Shown one piece after another: positions 1-9,966 of a stretch of 64,000 nt of DNA. Below the pieces are notes generated by a model that saw only the letters and a program-made list of their open reading frames with translations, did not search any database and was not told the origin of the DNA. The stretch comes from an uncultured Prevotellaceae bacterium. Its GTDB lineage: Bacteria > Bacteroidota > Bacteroidia > Bacteroidales > Bacteroidaceae. Numbering within the stretch: position 1 is the stretch's first letter; each line of letters opens with the position of its first letter. The stretch is from contig ONDM01000011.1 of NCBI GenBank assembly GCA_900316585.1, positions 49,785 through 113,784 of the forward strand. Direction: 5' to 3'. The position numbers were made by a program, and so were the translations under genes.

Positions 1-56
1 TCACGAATCAATGAAACCAAGTTCTTCAATTGCTCTCTAACCGATGTATATCTCAT
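1..56 (-). CDS. Partial CDS, 5' end only, unknown product
   Basis: An ATG at 54-56 on the minus strand opens a frame of 18 codons that runs off the left edge without a stop. The visible residues begin MRYTSVREQL and are too few to assign a family. It starts six bases after the cysK stop codon, so it is probably the next gene of the cysK transcript. The tight spacing supports a real gene, but the reading rests on very little sequence. Confidence 0.4.
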   Translation of the reverse strand, partial: MRYTSVREQLKNLVSLIR

Positions 57-62
57 GACAAA

Positions 63-977
63 TTAACCAAATATCCCTGTTGACAAATAGCGTTCTCCAG
101 TATCAGGTAATAATGCAACAATCATTTTACCCGCATTTTCCGGCTGTTTAGCCAGATTATATGCAGCATGGAAAGCTGCACCTGAAGATATTCCGACTAA
201 CAGTCCCTTCTCTTTAGCTAAAAAAACAGCACATTCAATGGCCTCCTCATCGCTAACCGTCTGTATCTCATCAACCACAGTTGCATCAAAAGTTTTAGGG
301 ACAAAGCCAGCTCCAATACCTTGAATCTTATGTTTTCCAGATTTACCTGTAGAAAGTACTGCTGAACTCTTAGGCTCTACAGCTACCACTTTAACTTGGG
401 GGTTATGAGCCTTTAAAGATTTACCCACTCCACTTACTGTACCACCTGTTCCTACTCCTGCTACAAATATATCTATCTTTCCATCTGTATCTTTCCAAAT
501 CTCCTCACCAGTGACCTTCTCATGAGCTGCAGGATTAGAAGGATTTACGAACTGCCCTAATATAACAGATCCTGGAATTTCATTTTTCAATTCCTCTGAT
601 CGACGAATTGCTCCATTCATCCCTTCTGATGCAGGAGTGAGTTCAAGTTCTGCCCCATAAGCTTTCAATAGATTCCTTCGTTCTAGACTCATACTTTCTG
701 GCATCGTCAAAATTACTTTGTACCCTTTCACTTTGCTTACCCATGCCAGACCTACACCTGTATTTCCACTAGTAGGCTCTATTATCGTAGAACCTGGTTT
801 CAAAAGTCCCCTCTTTTCAGCATCTTCAATCATGCTTAGTGCCACACGGTCCTTTACACTTCCACCAGGGTTAAACGATTCTAATTTCACTATTAATCTC
901 GCCTGCTGCCCCGCAAATCCCTTTAATTCCAGAAGAGGGGTATGCCCTATCAGTTCTGTCAACTTCTCGTAAATCAT
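63..977 (-). CDS. cysK: Cysteine synthase (O-acetylserine sulfhydrylase)
   Basis: PLP enzyme that makes L-cysteine from O-acetylserine and sulfide in the cytoplasm. The 304-residue protein has the PLP-lysine motif NPGGSVKDR (Lys42), the substrate-binding loop TSGNTG (69-74), a glycine-rich phosphate loop GVGTGGT, and GISSGAA near the C-terminus, at the usual family length. The frame is open 12 codons further upstream, but that longer start overlaps the promoter -7 element at 1011-1018. The ATG at 977, with GGAGG about 25 bases upstream, is therefore preferred. An unknown gene follows six bases downstream. CysK rather than CysM is inferred from overall similarity; specificity was not tested. 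Confidence 0.95.
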   Translation of the reverse strand: MIYEKLTELIGHTPLLELKGFAGQQARLIVKLESFNPGGSVKDRVALSMIEDAEKRGLLKPGSTIIEPTSGNTGVGLAWVSKVKGYKVILTMPESMSLERRNLLKAYGAELELTPASEGMNGAIRRSEELKNEIPGSVILGQFVNPSNPAAHEKVTGEEIWKDTDGKIDIFVAGVGTGGTVSGVGKSLKAHNPQVKVVAVEPKSSAVLSTGKSGKHKIQGIGAGFVPKTFDATVVDEIQTVSDEEAIECAVFLAKEKGLLVGISSGAAFHAAYNLAKQPENAGKMIVALLPDTGERYLSTGIFG

Positions 978-1010
978 AGTTTCAATTATATTTAAATAAA
1001 GAAGACCTCC

Positions 1011-1018
1011 CAAAAGTA
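1011..1018 (-). promoter_or_regulatory. Bacteroides-type -7 element for cysK
   Basis: Reads TACTTTTG on the minus strand, a match to TAnnTTTG, 33 bases upstream of the cysK ATG. No clear -33 element is seen. Confidence 0.6.
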
Positions 1019-1167
1019 ATTGGCCGGTCTTAGATTATAGATTATATTACTCTTATACTATCTCTGTTTAGTTAACCATACCTATTCCATGACAAGGAAC
1101 AATCATTAATACTCAGAATTGGAACAAAACTATCGCAATTTTTCCAATCTACCAAATAAAAAGGGAA

Positions 1168-1935
1168 TTAATAGTTGTTATCTATATTGCGTTTCATCGC
1201 TTCTGTAAAGATCTTAATGTCTTCTATATTCTTGTCTTGTGTCTGAATCAACTCAATACGGTTCATACAGATCTTCTGCATTTTATAGCAAAAATAATAC
1301 AACCCTATCGCTATGATATTAGCTGCACCAGGTAAGGCTTCCATTGCAAAGCAAATAGAATCATATATTCCATGCATCATGAATGGAATAAACCAGATCA
1401 ACCATTTGTATTTTCCATATTTCTCCTTATCAAAATGGACAAGAGAATAAAAAAAGCCCATCATTACTGCAAAAGCATAATGACCGGGAACTGCAAATAT
1501 AGCTCTGGTTACTGCAGTCCCAAGAAATGCATCACCGGAAGCAAAAAGATACTGAATGTTTTCAATCCCTGCAAAACCCATACCTACACAAACTGCATAA
1601 ACAATCCCATCAAAACGTTCATCAAAATAGGGATTATTCTTCAATAAAAGCCAAAGCATGATCAGTTTAGCTGTTTCTTCAGGTAGAGCTGCATTATAAA
1701 AGGCGGTATAAATGCCTTTAAGGACTCCATTCCCATTAAAAATGGTAGTCTGAAAAGGCGCAAGTAAGGCAGAGAACAATATAGTTAATGCTATAGACAT
1801 AATTCCATACCAAACACCTTTCACCATCATGGACAAGGGCTCTGGATGATTCCTATCCTTATAATAAATAAAAGCTACTAAAAGGAAAGCTGGAAGAATA
1901 GCACAGAAAATAATAATCAAAACATAAGGTGTCAT
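1168..1935 (-). CDS. PrsW-family intramembrane glutamic protease
   Basis: Predicted membrane protease of 255 residues with about seven or eight hydrophobic segments, beginning with one at residues 4-25. The PrsW hallmark LPEETAKL (Glu86-Glu87) is present, followed by the conserved GxxFxxIEN-type segment, HYAFAVMMG and HGIYDS motifs. In Bacillus, PrsW cleaves the anti-sigma factor RsiW; here no sigma or anti-sigma gene is adjacent, so the substrate is unknown. The start at 1935 was chosen because it directly precedes the first membrane segment. An in-frame ATG nine codons upstream sits against the eno terminator. No own promoter is evident, so it may be transcribed by read-through from eno. 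Confidence 0.85.
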   Translation of the reverse strand: MTPYVLIIIFCAILPAFLLVAFIYYKDRNHPEPLSMMVKGVWYGIMSIALTILFSALLAPFQTTIFNGNGVLKGIYTAFYNAALPEETAKLIMLWLLLKNNPYFDERFDGIVYAVCVGMGFAGIENIQYLFASGDAFLGTAVTRAIFAVPGHYAFAVMMGFFYSLVHFDKEKYGKYKWLIWFIPFMMHGIYDSICFAMEALPGAANIIAIGLYYFCYKMQKICMNRIELIQTQDKNIEDIKIFTEAMKRNIDNNY

Positions 1936-1962
1936 ATGCTCTAAATATCTGCCTGTTAACAA

Positions 1963-1995
1963 AACAGGGAATGGACATAATGTTCATTCCCTGTT
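1963..1995 (-). terminator. Terminator after eno
   Basis: Inverted repeat with arms AACAGGGAATG and CATTCCCTGTT around an 11-base loop. On the minus strand it is followed by TTGT rather than a long T run, so termination may be incomplete and allow read-through into the PrsW gene. Confidence 0.6.
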
Positions 1996-2025
1996 CTTTA
2001 TTTCAAGGATTTAACTTGCTAAGGA

Positions 2026-3363
<1,338 letters not shown>

Positions 3364-3376
3364 TTATAATTCCGTG

Positions 3377-3384
3377 CAAATGTA
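3377..3384 (-). promoter_or_regulatory. Promoter of eno
   Basis: Minus-strand TACATTTG matches TAnnTTTG. A TTG at plus 3405-3407 lies 20 bases further upstream at the -33 position. The predicted leader is about 40 bases. Confidence 0.65.
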
Positions 3385-3490
3385 ATGAAAAAACTTATGG
3401 TTGCCAAGTTAAACTTCAGTTTTTTCAATGTATAGCATGTATTCATTAAAGTTTTAAAGTGCAGGGCATACAACTTAAAGAAAAAAACAC

Positions 3491-3498
3491 TACCTTTG
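3491..3498 (+). promoter_or_regulatory. Promoter of the thiamin operon
   Basis: TACCTTTG matches the -7 consensus and lies just upstream of the TPP riboswitch, so transcription would begin a few bases before the aptamer. No good -33 match is visible. Confidence 0.6.
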
Positions 3499-3512
3499 CC
3501 GCCGTTAAGACA

Positions 3513-3580
3513 AAGGGGTGCCTTTTTAAGGCTGAGATCATACCCTCTGAACCTGATACCATTAGTATGGTCGTAGGGAT
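3513..3580 (+). ncRNA. TPP riboswitch (THI element)
   Basis: The conserved TPP aptamer blocks appear in order: GGGGTGC (3515-3521), GGCTGAGA (3530-3537), ACCCTCTGAACCTGAT (3542-3557) and CGTAGGGA (3572-3579). The P3 arm is short. The aptamer is followed by about 85 bases to the receptor ATG, with a small GCATG/CATGC hairpin near 3602-3618 and an AAGGA ribosome site just before the start. No T-tract terminator is visible, so translational control is more likely than attenuation; this is inference. Family knowledge: TPP binding represses thiamin synthesis and uptake genes. Confidence 0.93.
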
Positions 3581-3664
3581 TGGATTACATCTCATTTCTA
3601 GCATGTGTTCTGCATGCACCTCATGTCTTTTCCATCATGTTTAATGTAATAAATAAGGAAAAGA

Positions 3665-5902
3665 ATGAAAAACAATTTTCTACCATTCATCGCTCTGCTT
3701 ACCGTGGCATCGGTGAGCGTATCGGCACAAGAGCTGGGCTCTGCACATCCCACTTATCCGGATTCCCTGAGAACTTATAAACTGGATGAAGTGGTGATTA
3801 CCTCTACCCGTGCCACCGAAACTACTCCTATAGCTTATACCAATGTGGGTAAAGAGCAACTAAAAAAGGTGAACAACGGGCAGGACTTACCTTACCTGCT
3901 CAGCATGACTCCCAGTGCCATAACTACCAGTGATGCGGGAGCTGGTATAGGCTACACCACCCTGCGTGTGCGTGGTACCGATGGCACCCGAATCAACGTA
4001 ACTGCCAACGGTATCCCTATCAACGATGCGGAAAGTCACAATGTGTTTTGGGTGAACATGCCCGACCTGGCATCGAGCGTGAAAGACATTCAGGTGCAAC
4101 GTGGAGCCGGAACCTCCACCAACGGTGCTGGAGCTTTTGGAGCCTCCATCAACATGGTCACTACGGACTACTCTACCGAACCTTATGCGGAATTTGCAGG
4201 GAGCTACGGTTCCTTCAATACGCACAAGGAAACCGTAAAGGTGGGTACGGGCTTGTTCAACAACCACTGGTCGTTCGATGCCCGTCTGTCCAACATCGGT
4301 ACGGATGGCTACCTGGACCGTGCCACCGTAGACCTAAACTCCTTCTACCTCCAGGGAGGATACTACAACGGAGGTACTACACTCCGACTGATTTCCTTCG
4401 GTGGTAAGGAGCGCACTTACCATGCCTGGAACTATCCCGGCAAAGAAGAAATGGCACTCTACGGACGTACCTACAACAGCTGCGGATATATGTATACCGA
4501 CGAGAAAGGTGTAGACCATTTCTACAAGGACCAGACGGACAACTATACCCAAATGCACTATCAGTTGCTCTGGGACCAGGTATTCACCAATCAGCTGGAC
4601 CTGAATGTAGGCTTACATTACACCAAGGGAGACGGATATTATCAGGAATACAAACGGAAAGCCTACCTGGAATCCTACGGACTGGAAACCAGCGATGACA
4701 TTTACCGTTCAGACCTGGTACGCAAGAAAGACATGGACAACTGGCTGGGTGGTGCCATCTTCAGCCTGAACTACCATACCGAAAAGCTGAGTGCCAGCCT
4801 AGGTGGTGGATTAAACAAATACAATGGTCTCCATTTCGGTAATGTGCTGTGGGTGAAGACTCCAGCCGGAGCTAATCTGGATGCCGAACATGAGTATTAC
4901 CGGAATGAGGCAAACAAGGTTGACGGGAACATCTATGCCAAGATGGACTATAGCTTCAGCAGTGCCTTAAACGGCTATGTAGACCTGCAATTCCGTCATA
5001 TAGACTACAAGATAAAGGGAGTAAACGACAAATATAATTGGGATGCCGGAGCCATGCAAAACCTGGATCTGCATGAGAAGTTCAATTTCTTCAATCCAAA
5101 ACTAGGTATCAACTACCATGTCAAGAACCACCGGCTCTTTGCCAGCTGGAGCGTGGCACACAAAGAGCCTACCCGGAACAACTACACTGACGGTTATTTC
5201 ACCGAGCTGCCCAAGGCAGAACGCATGTTCGACTATGAATTAGGCTACAACTACCTGTCATCTGTATTCAGTGCAGGAGCCAACCTCTATTTCATGGACT
5301 ACAAGAACCAGTTGGTACTTACCGGTGAGCTGAACGAAATAGGTGAAGCTGTGAGCAACAATGTTCCAGACAGCTACCGTGCAGGTGTGGAGCTGATGGC
5401 TGCCCTAAAGCTGCCTTTCGGTTTCGGATGGGATGTGAATGCCACCTTCAGCAAGAACCGCATCAAGAACTTTACAGAACGATTATATACAGAAGACGGG
5501 AAACACTATATCGACATCAATCAAGGCAATACCCATATCGCCTTCTCTCCAGACCTCATCTTCAACAACCGGTTCAGCTATACCTACAAAGGATTTGAAG
5601 CTAGCCTACAGAGCCAGTACGTGAGCAAGCAGTACATGAGCAATGCGAACATAGAAGCAGAAACCATGGACAGCTACTTTGTTTCCAACCTGGATTTAAG
5701 CTACACCTTTAAACTCCCTCATATTAAAAGAGCGACCATAGGTGTAACCATCTACAACCTGTTCAATGAGGAATACGAGAACAACGGTTGGGCTGCTGCC
5801 AACTACTCAGGTACGGCAGACAACTACACCCGTATAAGCTATACTGGATATGCAGCACAAGCTGGAACAAATTTCTTGGCACACTTATCATTAAGTTTTT
5901 AA
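3665..5902 (+). CDS. TonB-dependent outer membrane receptor, probably for thiamin
   Basis: 745-residue outer membrane receptor. A signal peptide covers roughly residues 1-21 (cleavage near SVSAQ), followed by a TonB-box-like segment DEVVITSTR, a plug domain (about 45-165, with LRVRGTDGTR and GAGAFGASINM) and a C-terminal beta-barrel ending in a hydrophobic/aromatic strand, SLSF. It lacks the N-terminal carboxypeptidase-like extension of SusC proteins. It lies directly behind a TPP riboswitch and upstream of pnuT and a thiamin pyrophosphokinase gene. This arrangement matches the outer-membrane thiamin receptor described in Bacteroides. Thiamin as substrate is inferred from context, not from the receptor sequence. 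pnuT starts nine bases after the stop. Confidence 0.9.
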   Translation: MKNNFLPFIALLTVASVSVSAQELGSAHPTYPDSLRTYKLDEVVITSTRATETTPIAYTNVGKEQLKKVNNGQDLPYLLSMTPSAITTSDAGAGIGYTTLRVRGTDGTRINVTANGIPINDAESHNVFWVNMPDLASSVKDIQVQRGAGTSTNGAGAFGASINMVTTDYSTEPYAEFAGSYGSFNTHKETVKVGTGLFNNHWSFDARLSNIGTDGYLDRATVDLNSFYLQGGYYNGGTTLRLISFGGKERTYHAWNYPGKEEMALYGRTYNSCGYMYTDEKGVDHFYKDQTDNYTQMHYQLLWDQVFTNQLDLNVGLHYTKGDGYYQEYKRKAYLESYGLETSDDIYRSDLVRKKDMDNWLGGAIFSLNYHTEKLSASLGGGLNKYNGLHFGNVLWVKTPAGANLDAEHEYYRNEANKVDGNIYAKMDYSFSSALNGYVDLQFRHIDYKIKGVNDKYNWDAGAMQNLDLHEKFNFFNPKLGINYHVKNHRLFASWSVAHKEPTRNNYTDGYFTELPKAERMFDYELGYNYLSSVFSAGANLYFMDYKNQLVLTGELNEIGEAVSNNVPDSYRAGVELMAALKLPFGFGWDVNATFSKNRIKNFTERLYTEDGKHYIDINQGNTHIAFSPDLIFNNRFSYTYKGFEASLQSQYVSKQYMSNANIEAETMDSYFVSNLDLSYTFKLPHIKRATIGVTIYNLFNEEYENNGWAAANYSGTADNYTRISYTGYAAQAGTNFLAHLSLSF

Positions 5903-5911
5903 TAGGAAGAT

Positions 5912-6487
5912 ATGGATTTAGACCAAATACTGGAAATAGCGGGAACTATTATAGGGCTATTTTACTTATATTATGAGTATAAGGCCAGTATGCTAGTATG
6001 GATTGCAGGTATAATTATGCCTGCAATCTCATTATTCGTATACTACAGGCATGGGCTTTACGCAGACTTCGGCATCAATATTTACTATTTGCTTGCTGCA
6101 ATTTATGGCTGGATAGTGTGGAAATATGGAAAGAAAAAGAATGAAAAGTTCCTGCCTATTACACATACCCCTCAGAAACTTTATCCTGTTTTAGTTCTGG
6201 TATTCGTCCTATCCTTTTTGGGGATAGGATATGTATTAATAAACCATACTGACAGCAATGTACCTTGGTGGGATAGTTTTACCACTGCCTTAAGTATAGT
6301 AGGCATGTGGATGCTTGCCCGTAAATGGTTGGAGCAATGGATTGCATGGATTCTTGTAGATGCGGTCAGCTGTGGTCTATATATTTATAAAGGAGTTTAT
6401 TTCTACTCTGGTCTTTATGGAATCTACACTGTCATAGCAATATTCGGTTATTTTGAATGGAAACGTAAAATGAAAGAGACCTTATGA
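5912..6487 (+). CDS. pnuT: PnuT-type thiamin transporter (PnuC family)
   Basis: Inner-membrane protein of 191 residues with about seven hydrophobic segments, resembling the PnuC nicotinamide riboside transporter family, including the aromatic-rich segments GWIVW and WWDSFTTALSIVGMW. PnuC-type proteins work by facilitated diffusion with metabolic trapping. Here trapping would be done by the pyrophosphokinase encoded next, whose start overlaps this stop by four bases (ATGA). AGGA just before the ATG fits a ribosome site. The riboswitch and operon context point to thiamin rather than nicotinamide riboside. Confidence 0.88.
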   Translation: MDLDQILEIAGTIIGLFYLYYEYKASMLVWIAGIIMPAISLFVYYRHGLYADFGINIYYLLAAIYGWIVWKYGKKKNEKFLPITHTPQKLYPVLVLVFVLSFLGIGYVLINHTDSNVPWWDSFTTALSIVGMWMLARKWLEQWIAWILVDAVSCGLYIYKGVYFYSGLYGIYTVIAIFGYFEWKRKMKETL

Positions 6488-7107
6488 ATCCCTATATTTT
6501 CCAACCAGAAGCCATCGTATTAGATGCTGGTGATTATCCTGTGCATCAGATACCTAAACAACTATTAAAAGCTGTTCCTAAAGTAATTTGTTGTGATGGC
6601 GCAGCCTTACAATTCATACAGGATGGCAATGTTCCTTGGATAATTATTGGCGACGGAGATTCACTGACAACTACAATTAAAGAAGAATACTCTCTCGTCT
6701 ATAGGCACATACAGGAACAAGACACAAATGACCAGACCAAAGCAATAAGATACTTACATCAACACAGTATAAATAGTATTGCCATCCTTGGTGCCACAGG
6801 AAAACGAGAAGACCACACTTTAGGTAATATCAGCCTGCTAGTAGATTATATGAAGGAGGGGCTAGATGTACGTATGTATACCGACCATGGCGTTTTTATT
6901 CCATGCAATGGAATAACCTGCTGGGAAATCCCCGTTGGTACACAAGTTTCCATTTTCTCATTTGGGGCAAAAGATTTAAAAGGATATGGATTACAATATC
7001 CTTTATCTGATTTTACCAATTGGTGGCAAGGGACCTTAAATGAGGCTATTGCAGCCAGTATTACCATTCAAGGAGAAGGATATTATCTGTTATTTTTTAA
7101 ATATTGA
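6484..7107 (+). CDS. tnr3: Thiamin pyrophosphokinase
   Basis: Transfers pyrophosphate from ATP to thiamin, giving TPP and trapping imported thiamin in the cell. The 207-residue protein carries the family motifs CCDGAA, IIGDGDSL, the ATP/Mg motif DTNDQTKA, and the signature GATGKREDHTLGN, with a C-terminal beta-rich part that binds thiamin. It is translationally coupled to pnuT by a four-base overlap. The 3' end overlaps the convergent glycosyltransferase gene by 25 bases, and no terminator is visible between them. The family match is strong; the gene symbol follows Bacteroidetes usage as I recall it. Confidence 0.9.
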   Translation: MNPYIFQPEAIVLDAGDYPVHQIPKQLLKAVPKVICCDGAALQFIQDGNVPWIIIGDGDSLTTTIKEEYSLVYRHIQEQDTNDQTKAIRYLHQHSINSIAILGATGKREDHTLGNISLLVDYMKEGLDVRMYTDHGVFIPCNGITCWEIPVGTQVSIFSFGAKDLKGYGLQYPLSDFTNWWQGTLNEAIAASITIQGEGYYLLFFKY

Positions 7108-8105
7108 TAAGTTTTCTTACCTTTCATATAATATTCCCATATCAAAAAATGGGTTGAGCGTTCTGGAATACACTTTAGAACCGTAGTTCTCATGTTTTCA
7201 TCACGGTCGGATTGAAAGTGAATTTTGAGTTTCTGGAACTCTCTACGAGCTTTTAACACTGCAGAAAAATGGCCAAAATCAAATCTCAGCAAAAACCGGA
7301 ATGCAGCTACATAATCTAACAAACAGCGAACGAACATAACAGGCTTCAAGTCATTTTCTGGTAAATTCTTATATAGCATAAGAAGATTATTCCTAAAGTT
7401 AAGGAAAGTCTTTCTAGGACTTTCTTTTAAAGTTGCTGCCCCTACATGGTAAACAACACTTTCAGGGATACAAACAATTCCTCTATTTCTACTTCGCAGC
7501 CTCCAGCATAAGTCTATTTCCTCCATATGCGCAAAAAAACGCGAATCCAAACCTCCTACTTGTCTATAATCATTCAAACGAATAAACAAAGCAGCTCCTG
7601 TAGCCCAAAAGATAGAACAAATACTATCATATTGCCCTAAATCCTCTTCCACAGTACCAAATACTCTTCCACGACAAAAAGGATAGCCATATCTGTCAAT
7701 AAATCCCCCTGCTGCTCCCGCATATTCAAAACTCTTCTTATTTCTCCAGGAACGCAATTTTGGCTGACATGCTGCAACTTCTGGATGTGCATCCATATAA
7801 GATAAAAGAGGCTGAAGCCAGTTTGGAGTTACATCAACGTCAGAGTTCAAAAGGACTGCATATTCTGCATCAATTTGAGCCAAAGCCCGATTATAACCTT
7901 CTGCAAAACCGTAATTCTTATCAAGACTAATTACACGTACAGTGGAGAATTCTTTTTGCATTACAGGAATTGTATCATCAGATGAAGCATTATCTGCAAC
8001 AATAACCTCTATGCCCTCCCCTTTGGAACATGAAAGGACTGTAGGCAGGAACTTACGAAGCATGTCGACTCCGTTCCATGTAAGAATAACAACTGCTACT
8101 TTCAT
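7083..8105 (-). CDS. Family 2 glycosyltransferase
   Basis: 340-residue inverting GT-A glycosyltransferase. The N-terminal VVILTWNG, the sugar-nucleotide/metal motif LLNSDVDV (DxD type) and the later ATGAALFIR and EEIDLCWR segments are typical of rhamnosyltransferase-like GT2 enzymes. The C-terminal third carries amphipathic or weakly hydrophobic stretches that may attach it to the membrane. It begins four bases after the mtaB stop and is probably co-transcribed with it. There are no other polysaccharide genes nearby, so the acceptor is unknown. Its 3' end overlaps the thiamin pyrophosphokinase gene on the other strand. Confidence 0.88.
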   Translation of the reverse strand: MKVAVVILTWNGVDMLRKFLPTVLSCSKGEGIEVIVADNASSDDTIPVMQKEFSTVRVISLDKNYGFAEGYNRALAQIDAEYAVLLNSDVDVTPNWLQPLLSYMDAHPEVAACQPKLRSWRNKKSFEYAGAAGGFIDRYGYPFCRGRVFGTVEEDLGQYDSICSIFWATGAALFIRLNDYRQVGGLDSRFFAHMEEIDLCWRLRSRNRGIVCIPESVVYHVGAATLKESPRKTFLNFRNNLLMLYKNLPENDLKPVMFVRCLLDYVAAFRFLLRFDFGHFSAVLKARREFQKLKIHFQSDRDENMRTTVLKCIPERSTHFLIWEYYMKGKKTYQYLKNNR

Positions 8106-8109
8106 TATT

Positions 8110-9432
8110 TTAACTGATTATAGTTGCTTTCAAAGCTGTTTTCTCGACATTGAATTCACCTAACCTAACTTTTACCAATGTATTGTCGTGATATGATTTT
8201 GCATCAGCAACTTCGACACGAATATAATTATCGGTAAAACCATGAAATGGCATTCCCGGTTTCGGTTTCTCTAACAGAACAGTCTTTTCCATCCCTATAT
8301 GACGAGCATAAAACGCCAGAGTCTGCTGTTCGCTCCACTCTAGTAAAAGTTGGGAACGAGTATGACGCTCCTGTGGGGAAACTGTATAAGCAATATTCAA
8401 TGCCTTTGTTCCTGGACGTTCAGAATAGGTAAACACATGCAATTGAGTCAAATCCAAACTACGTATGAAATCATAACTGTCTTGAAAATAATCAGGAGTT
8501 TCTCCACGCGTTCCAACTATAACATCTACCCCAATAAAAGCATCTGGCATCAGGCTTTTAATCTTGCTAATTTTAGCTGCGAAAAGTGAACGATCATAAT
8601 GACGATGCATTAATTTAAGCACTTCATCAGAACCACTCTGCAAAGGAATATGAAAATGAGGCATGAATGCCCGGCTGCTAGCACAAAACTCTATAATTTC
8701 ATCTGTTAATAAATCAGGTTCAATAGAGGATATTCTAAAACGCTCTATGCCCTCAACATTATCTAGCTCCTTAATAAGATCCAAAAAAGACTCACCTGTT
8801 GTACGTCCAAAATCACCAATATTTACTCCTGTCAATACGATTTCCTTTCCACCTTCAAAGGCCACCTGCTCAGCTTGTTCAACTAGAGACTTTATAGAGG
8901 CATTCCGACTACGACCACGAGCTATAGGAATGGTACAGTAGGTACAATAATAGTTACATCCATCCTGAACCTTCAAAAAATATCGGGTTCTATCTCCTCT
9001 ACTACATGAAGGACTGAAAGTGCGAATATCTTTTGTAGGTACAATAAAAGATTCTCCATGTTCCTTTTTTTTCAAGTTACCCAAAAAAGAAAGAATATCC
9101 CCCTTTTGTTCTGCACCCAACACCAAATCAACCCCAGAAATATTTGATACTTCGACTGGTTTCAATTGGGCATAACAACCTGTTACGACGACAAATGCAT
9201 CCGGATGGTTTTTCACCAATCTATGAATAGCTTGACGACATTTCTTATCAGCGACTTCAGTCACAGAACAAGTATTAACCACACAGATATCAGCCTGTTC
9301 ACCCTTTCTTGCATTACGTACACCTGCCTCCTTCAGTTTCTTTCCAATAGTAGAAGTCTCTGAAAAATTCAACTTGCAGCCTAATGTATAATAGACAGCC
9401 GTTTTATCTTGAAACACTGTAGTATCTATCAT
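8110..9432 (-). CDS. mtaB: tRNA t6A37 methylthiotransferase MtaB
   Basis: Radical-SAM methylthiotransferase that converts t6A to ms2t6A at position 37 of ANN-decoding tRNAs. It has 440 residues from the chosen start: an N-terminal UPF0004 domain (YYTLGCKLN with Cys19, then VVNTCSV and VTGCYAQ), the radical-SAM motif CNYYCTYC, and a C-terminal TRAM domain. A longer frame reaches 9522, but a promoter (-7 at 9451-9458 with TTTG 20 bases upstream) lies inside it, so the ATG at 9432 is correct. The YTLGCK opening favours MtaB over MiaB or RimO. TsaC, needed for the t6A precursor, is encoded elsewhere in this window. Confidence 0.93.
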   Translation of the reverse strand: MIDTTVFQDKTAVYYTLGCKLNFSETSTIGKKLKEAGVRNARKGEQADICVVNTCSVTEVADKKCRQAIHRLVKNHPDAFVVVTGCYAQLKPVEVSNISGVDLVLGAEQKGDILSFLGNLKKKEHGESFIVPTKDIRTFSPSCSRGDRTRYFLKVQDGCNYYCTYCTIPIARGRSRNASIKSLVEQAEQVAFEGGKEIVLTGVNIGDFGRTTGESFLDLIKELDNVEGIERFRISSIEPDLLTDEIIEFCASSRAFMPHFHIPLQSGSDEVLKLMHRHYDRSLFAAKISKIKSLMPDAFIGVDVIVGTRGETPDYFQDSYDFIRSLDLTQLHVFTYSERPGTKALNIAYTVSPQERHTRSQLLLEWSEQQTLAFYARHIGMEKTVLLEKPKPGMPFHGFTDNYIRVEVADAKSYHDNTLVKVRLGEFNVEKTALKATIIS

Positions 9433-9450
9433 GATTCTATTATTTAATTG

Positions 9451-9482
9451 CAAAGATAGCACAAATAAGACAAAAACGCAAA
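9451..9482 (-). promoter_or_regulatory. Promoter of mtaB
   Basis: Minus-strand TATCTTTG (plus 9451-9458) and TTTG (plus 9479-9482) are separated by exactly 20 bases, an excellent Bacteroides-type promoter. Confidence 0.75.
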
Positions 9483-9627
9483 AAAGTGAGTTTTTTAATA
9501 CATTGTGTGGGCACACACCCAAAATTTAACATTTCGCAAATATCTAGCTATCAGCTATTTATAAAAAGTTACCAAAAAAACGATAAAAAAAGTTCAAAAA
9601 AATGATACAACGTATTAAAAAATACCG

Positions 9628-9635
9628 TACTTTTG
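9628..9635 (+). promoter_or_regulatory. -7 element for the small lipoprotein gene
   Basis: TACTTTTG, 50 bases upstream of the ATG, in a very AT-rich stretch. The -33 region is unclear. Confidence 0.6.
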
Positions 9636-9685
9636 CATCGTTTTAATAAACAAATGATTGTTTTACAGTTTTAAAAGCAAAGAAA

Positions 9686-9886
9686 ATGAAGAAGTTGGTA
9701 TTTATGTTCGTAGCTATGGCAGCAATGTCTTTCGCTTCTTGTGGTGGTAACGCTCAGGGCGAGGCAGTAGAAGCTGCAGTTGATTCAGTTGCTGAGGCAG
9801 TTGAGGAAGTTGTTGCTCCTGTTGATTCAGCTGTTGCTGAAGCTGCTGAGGTAGTTGACTCTGTAGTTGCAGAAGTTGCTGAGTAA
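9686..9886 (+). CDS. Small acidic Ala/Val/Glu-rich lipoprotein
   Basis: 66-residue secreted lipoprotein: a lysine-containing N-terminus, a hydrophobic core and a lipobox-like FASC with the lipidated cysteine at residue 19. The mature part is almost entirely Ala, Val, Glu, Asp and Ser. VDS occurs at 32, 46 and 57, spacings of 14 and 11 residues, as in an amphipathic heptad/hendecad helix. No catalytic features. The gene has its own promoter and terminator, so it is a single-gene unit, and its codons are regular, suggesting good expression. A structural role like that of Lpp is possible but unproven; there is no C-terminal lysine for peptidoglycan attachment. Family not recognised. Confidence 0.8.
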   Translation: MKKLVFMFVAMAAMSFASCGGNAQGEAVEAAVDSVAEAVEEVVAPVDSAVAEAAEVVDSVVAEVAE

Positions 9887-9913
9887 TTTATTAGTTACGA
9901 TAGAGGGAATTGA

Positions 9914-9944
9914 AACCTGTTGGACACAGTCCAGCAGGTTTTTT
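9914..9944 (+). terminator. Terminator after the small lipoprotein gene
   Basis: AACCTGTTGGA and TCCAGCAGGTT form an 11-bp stem (one G-T pair) with loop CACAG, followed by a T run. Confidence 0.85.
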
Positions 9945-9966
9945 AATTAATATAAAGATGTATTAA

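Noticed and set aside
3459..3780. Short open frames across the TPP riboswitch
   Set aside because: They read through the aptamer and into the receptor gene in other frames. The RNA motif explains the sequence.
4048..4407. 119-codon frame on plus inside the thiamin receptor gene
   Set aside because: Shadow frame of the receptor gene, rich in Arg, His and Trp, without domain features.
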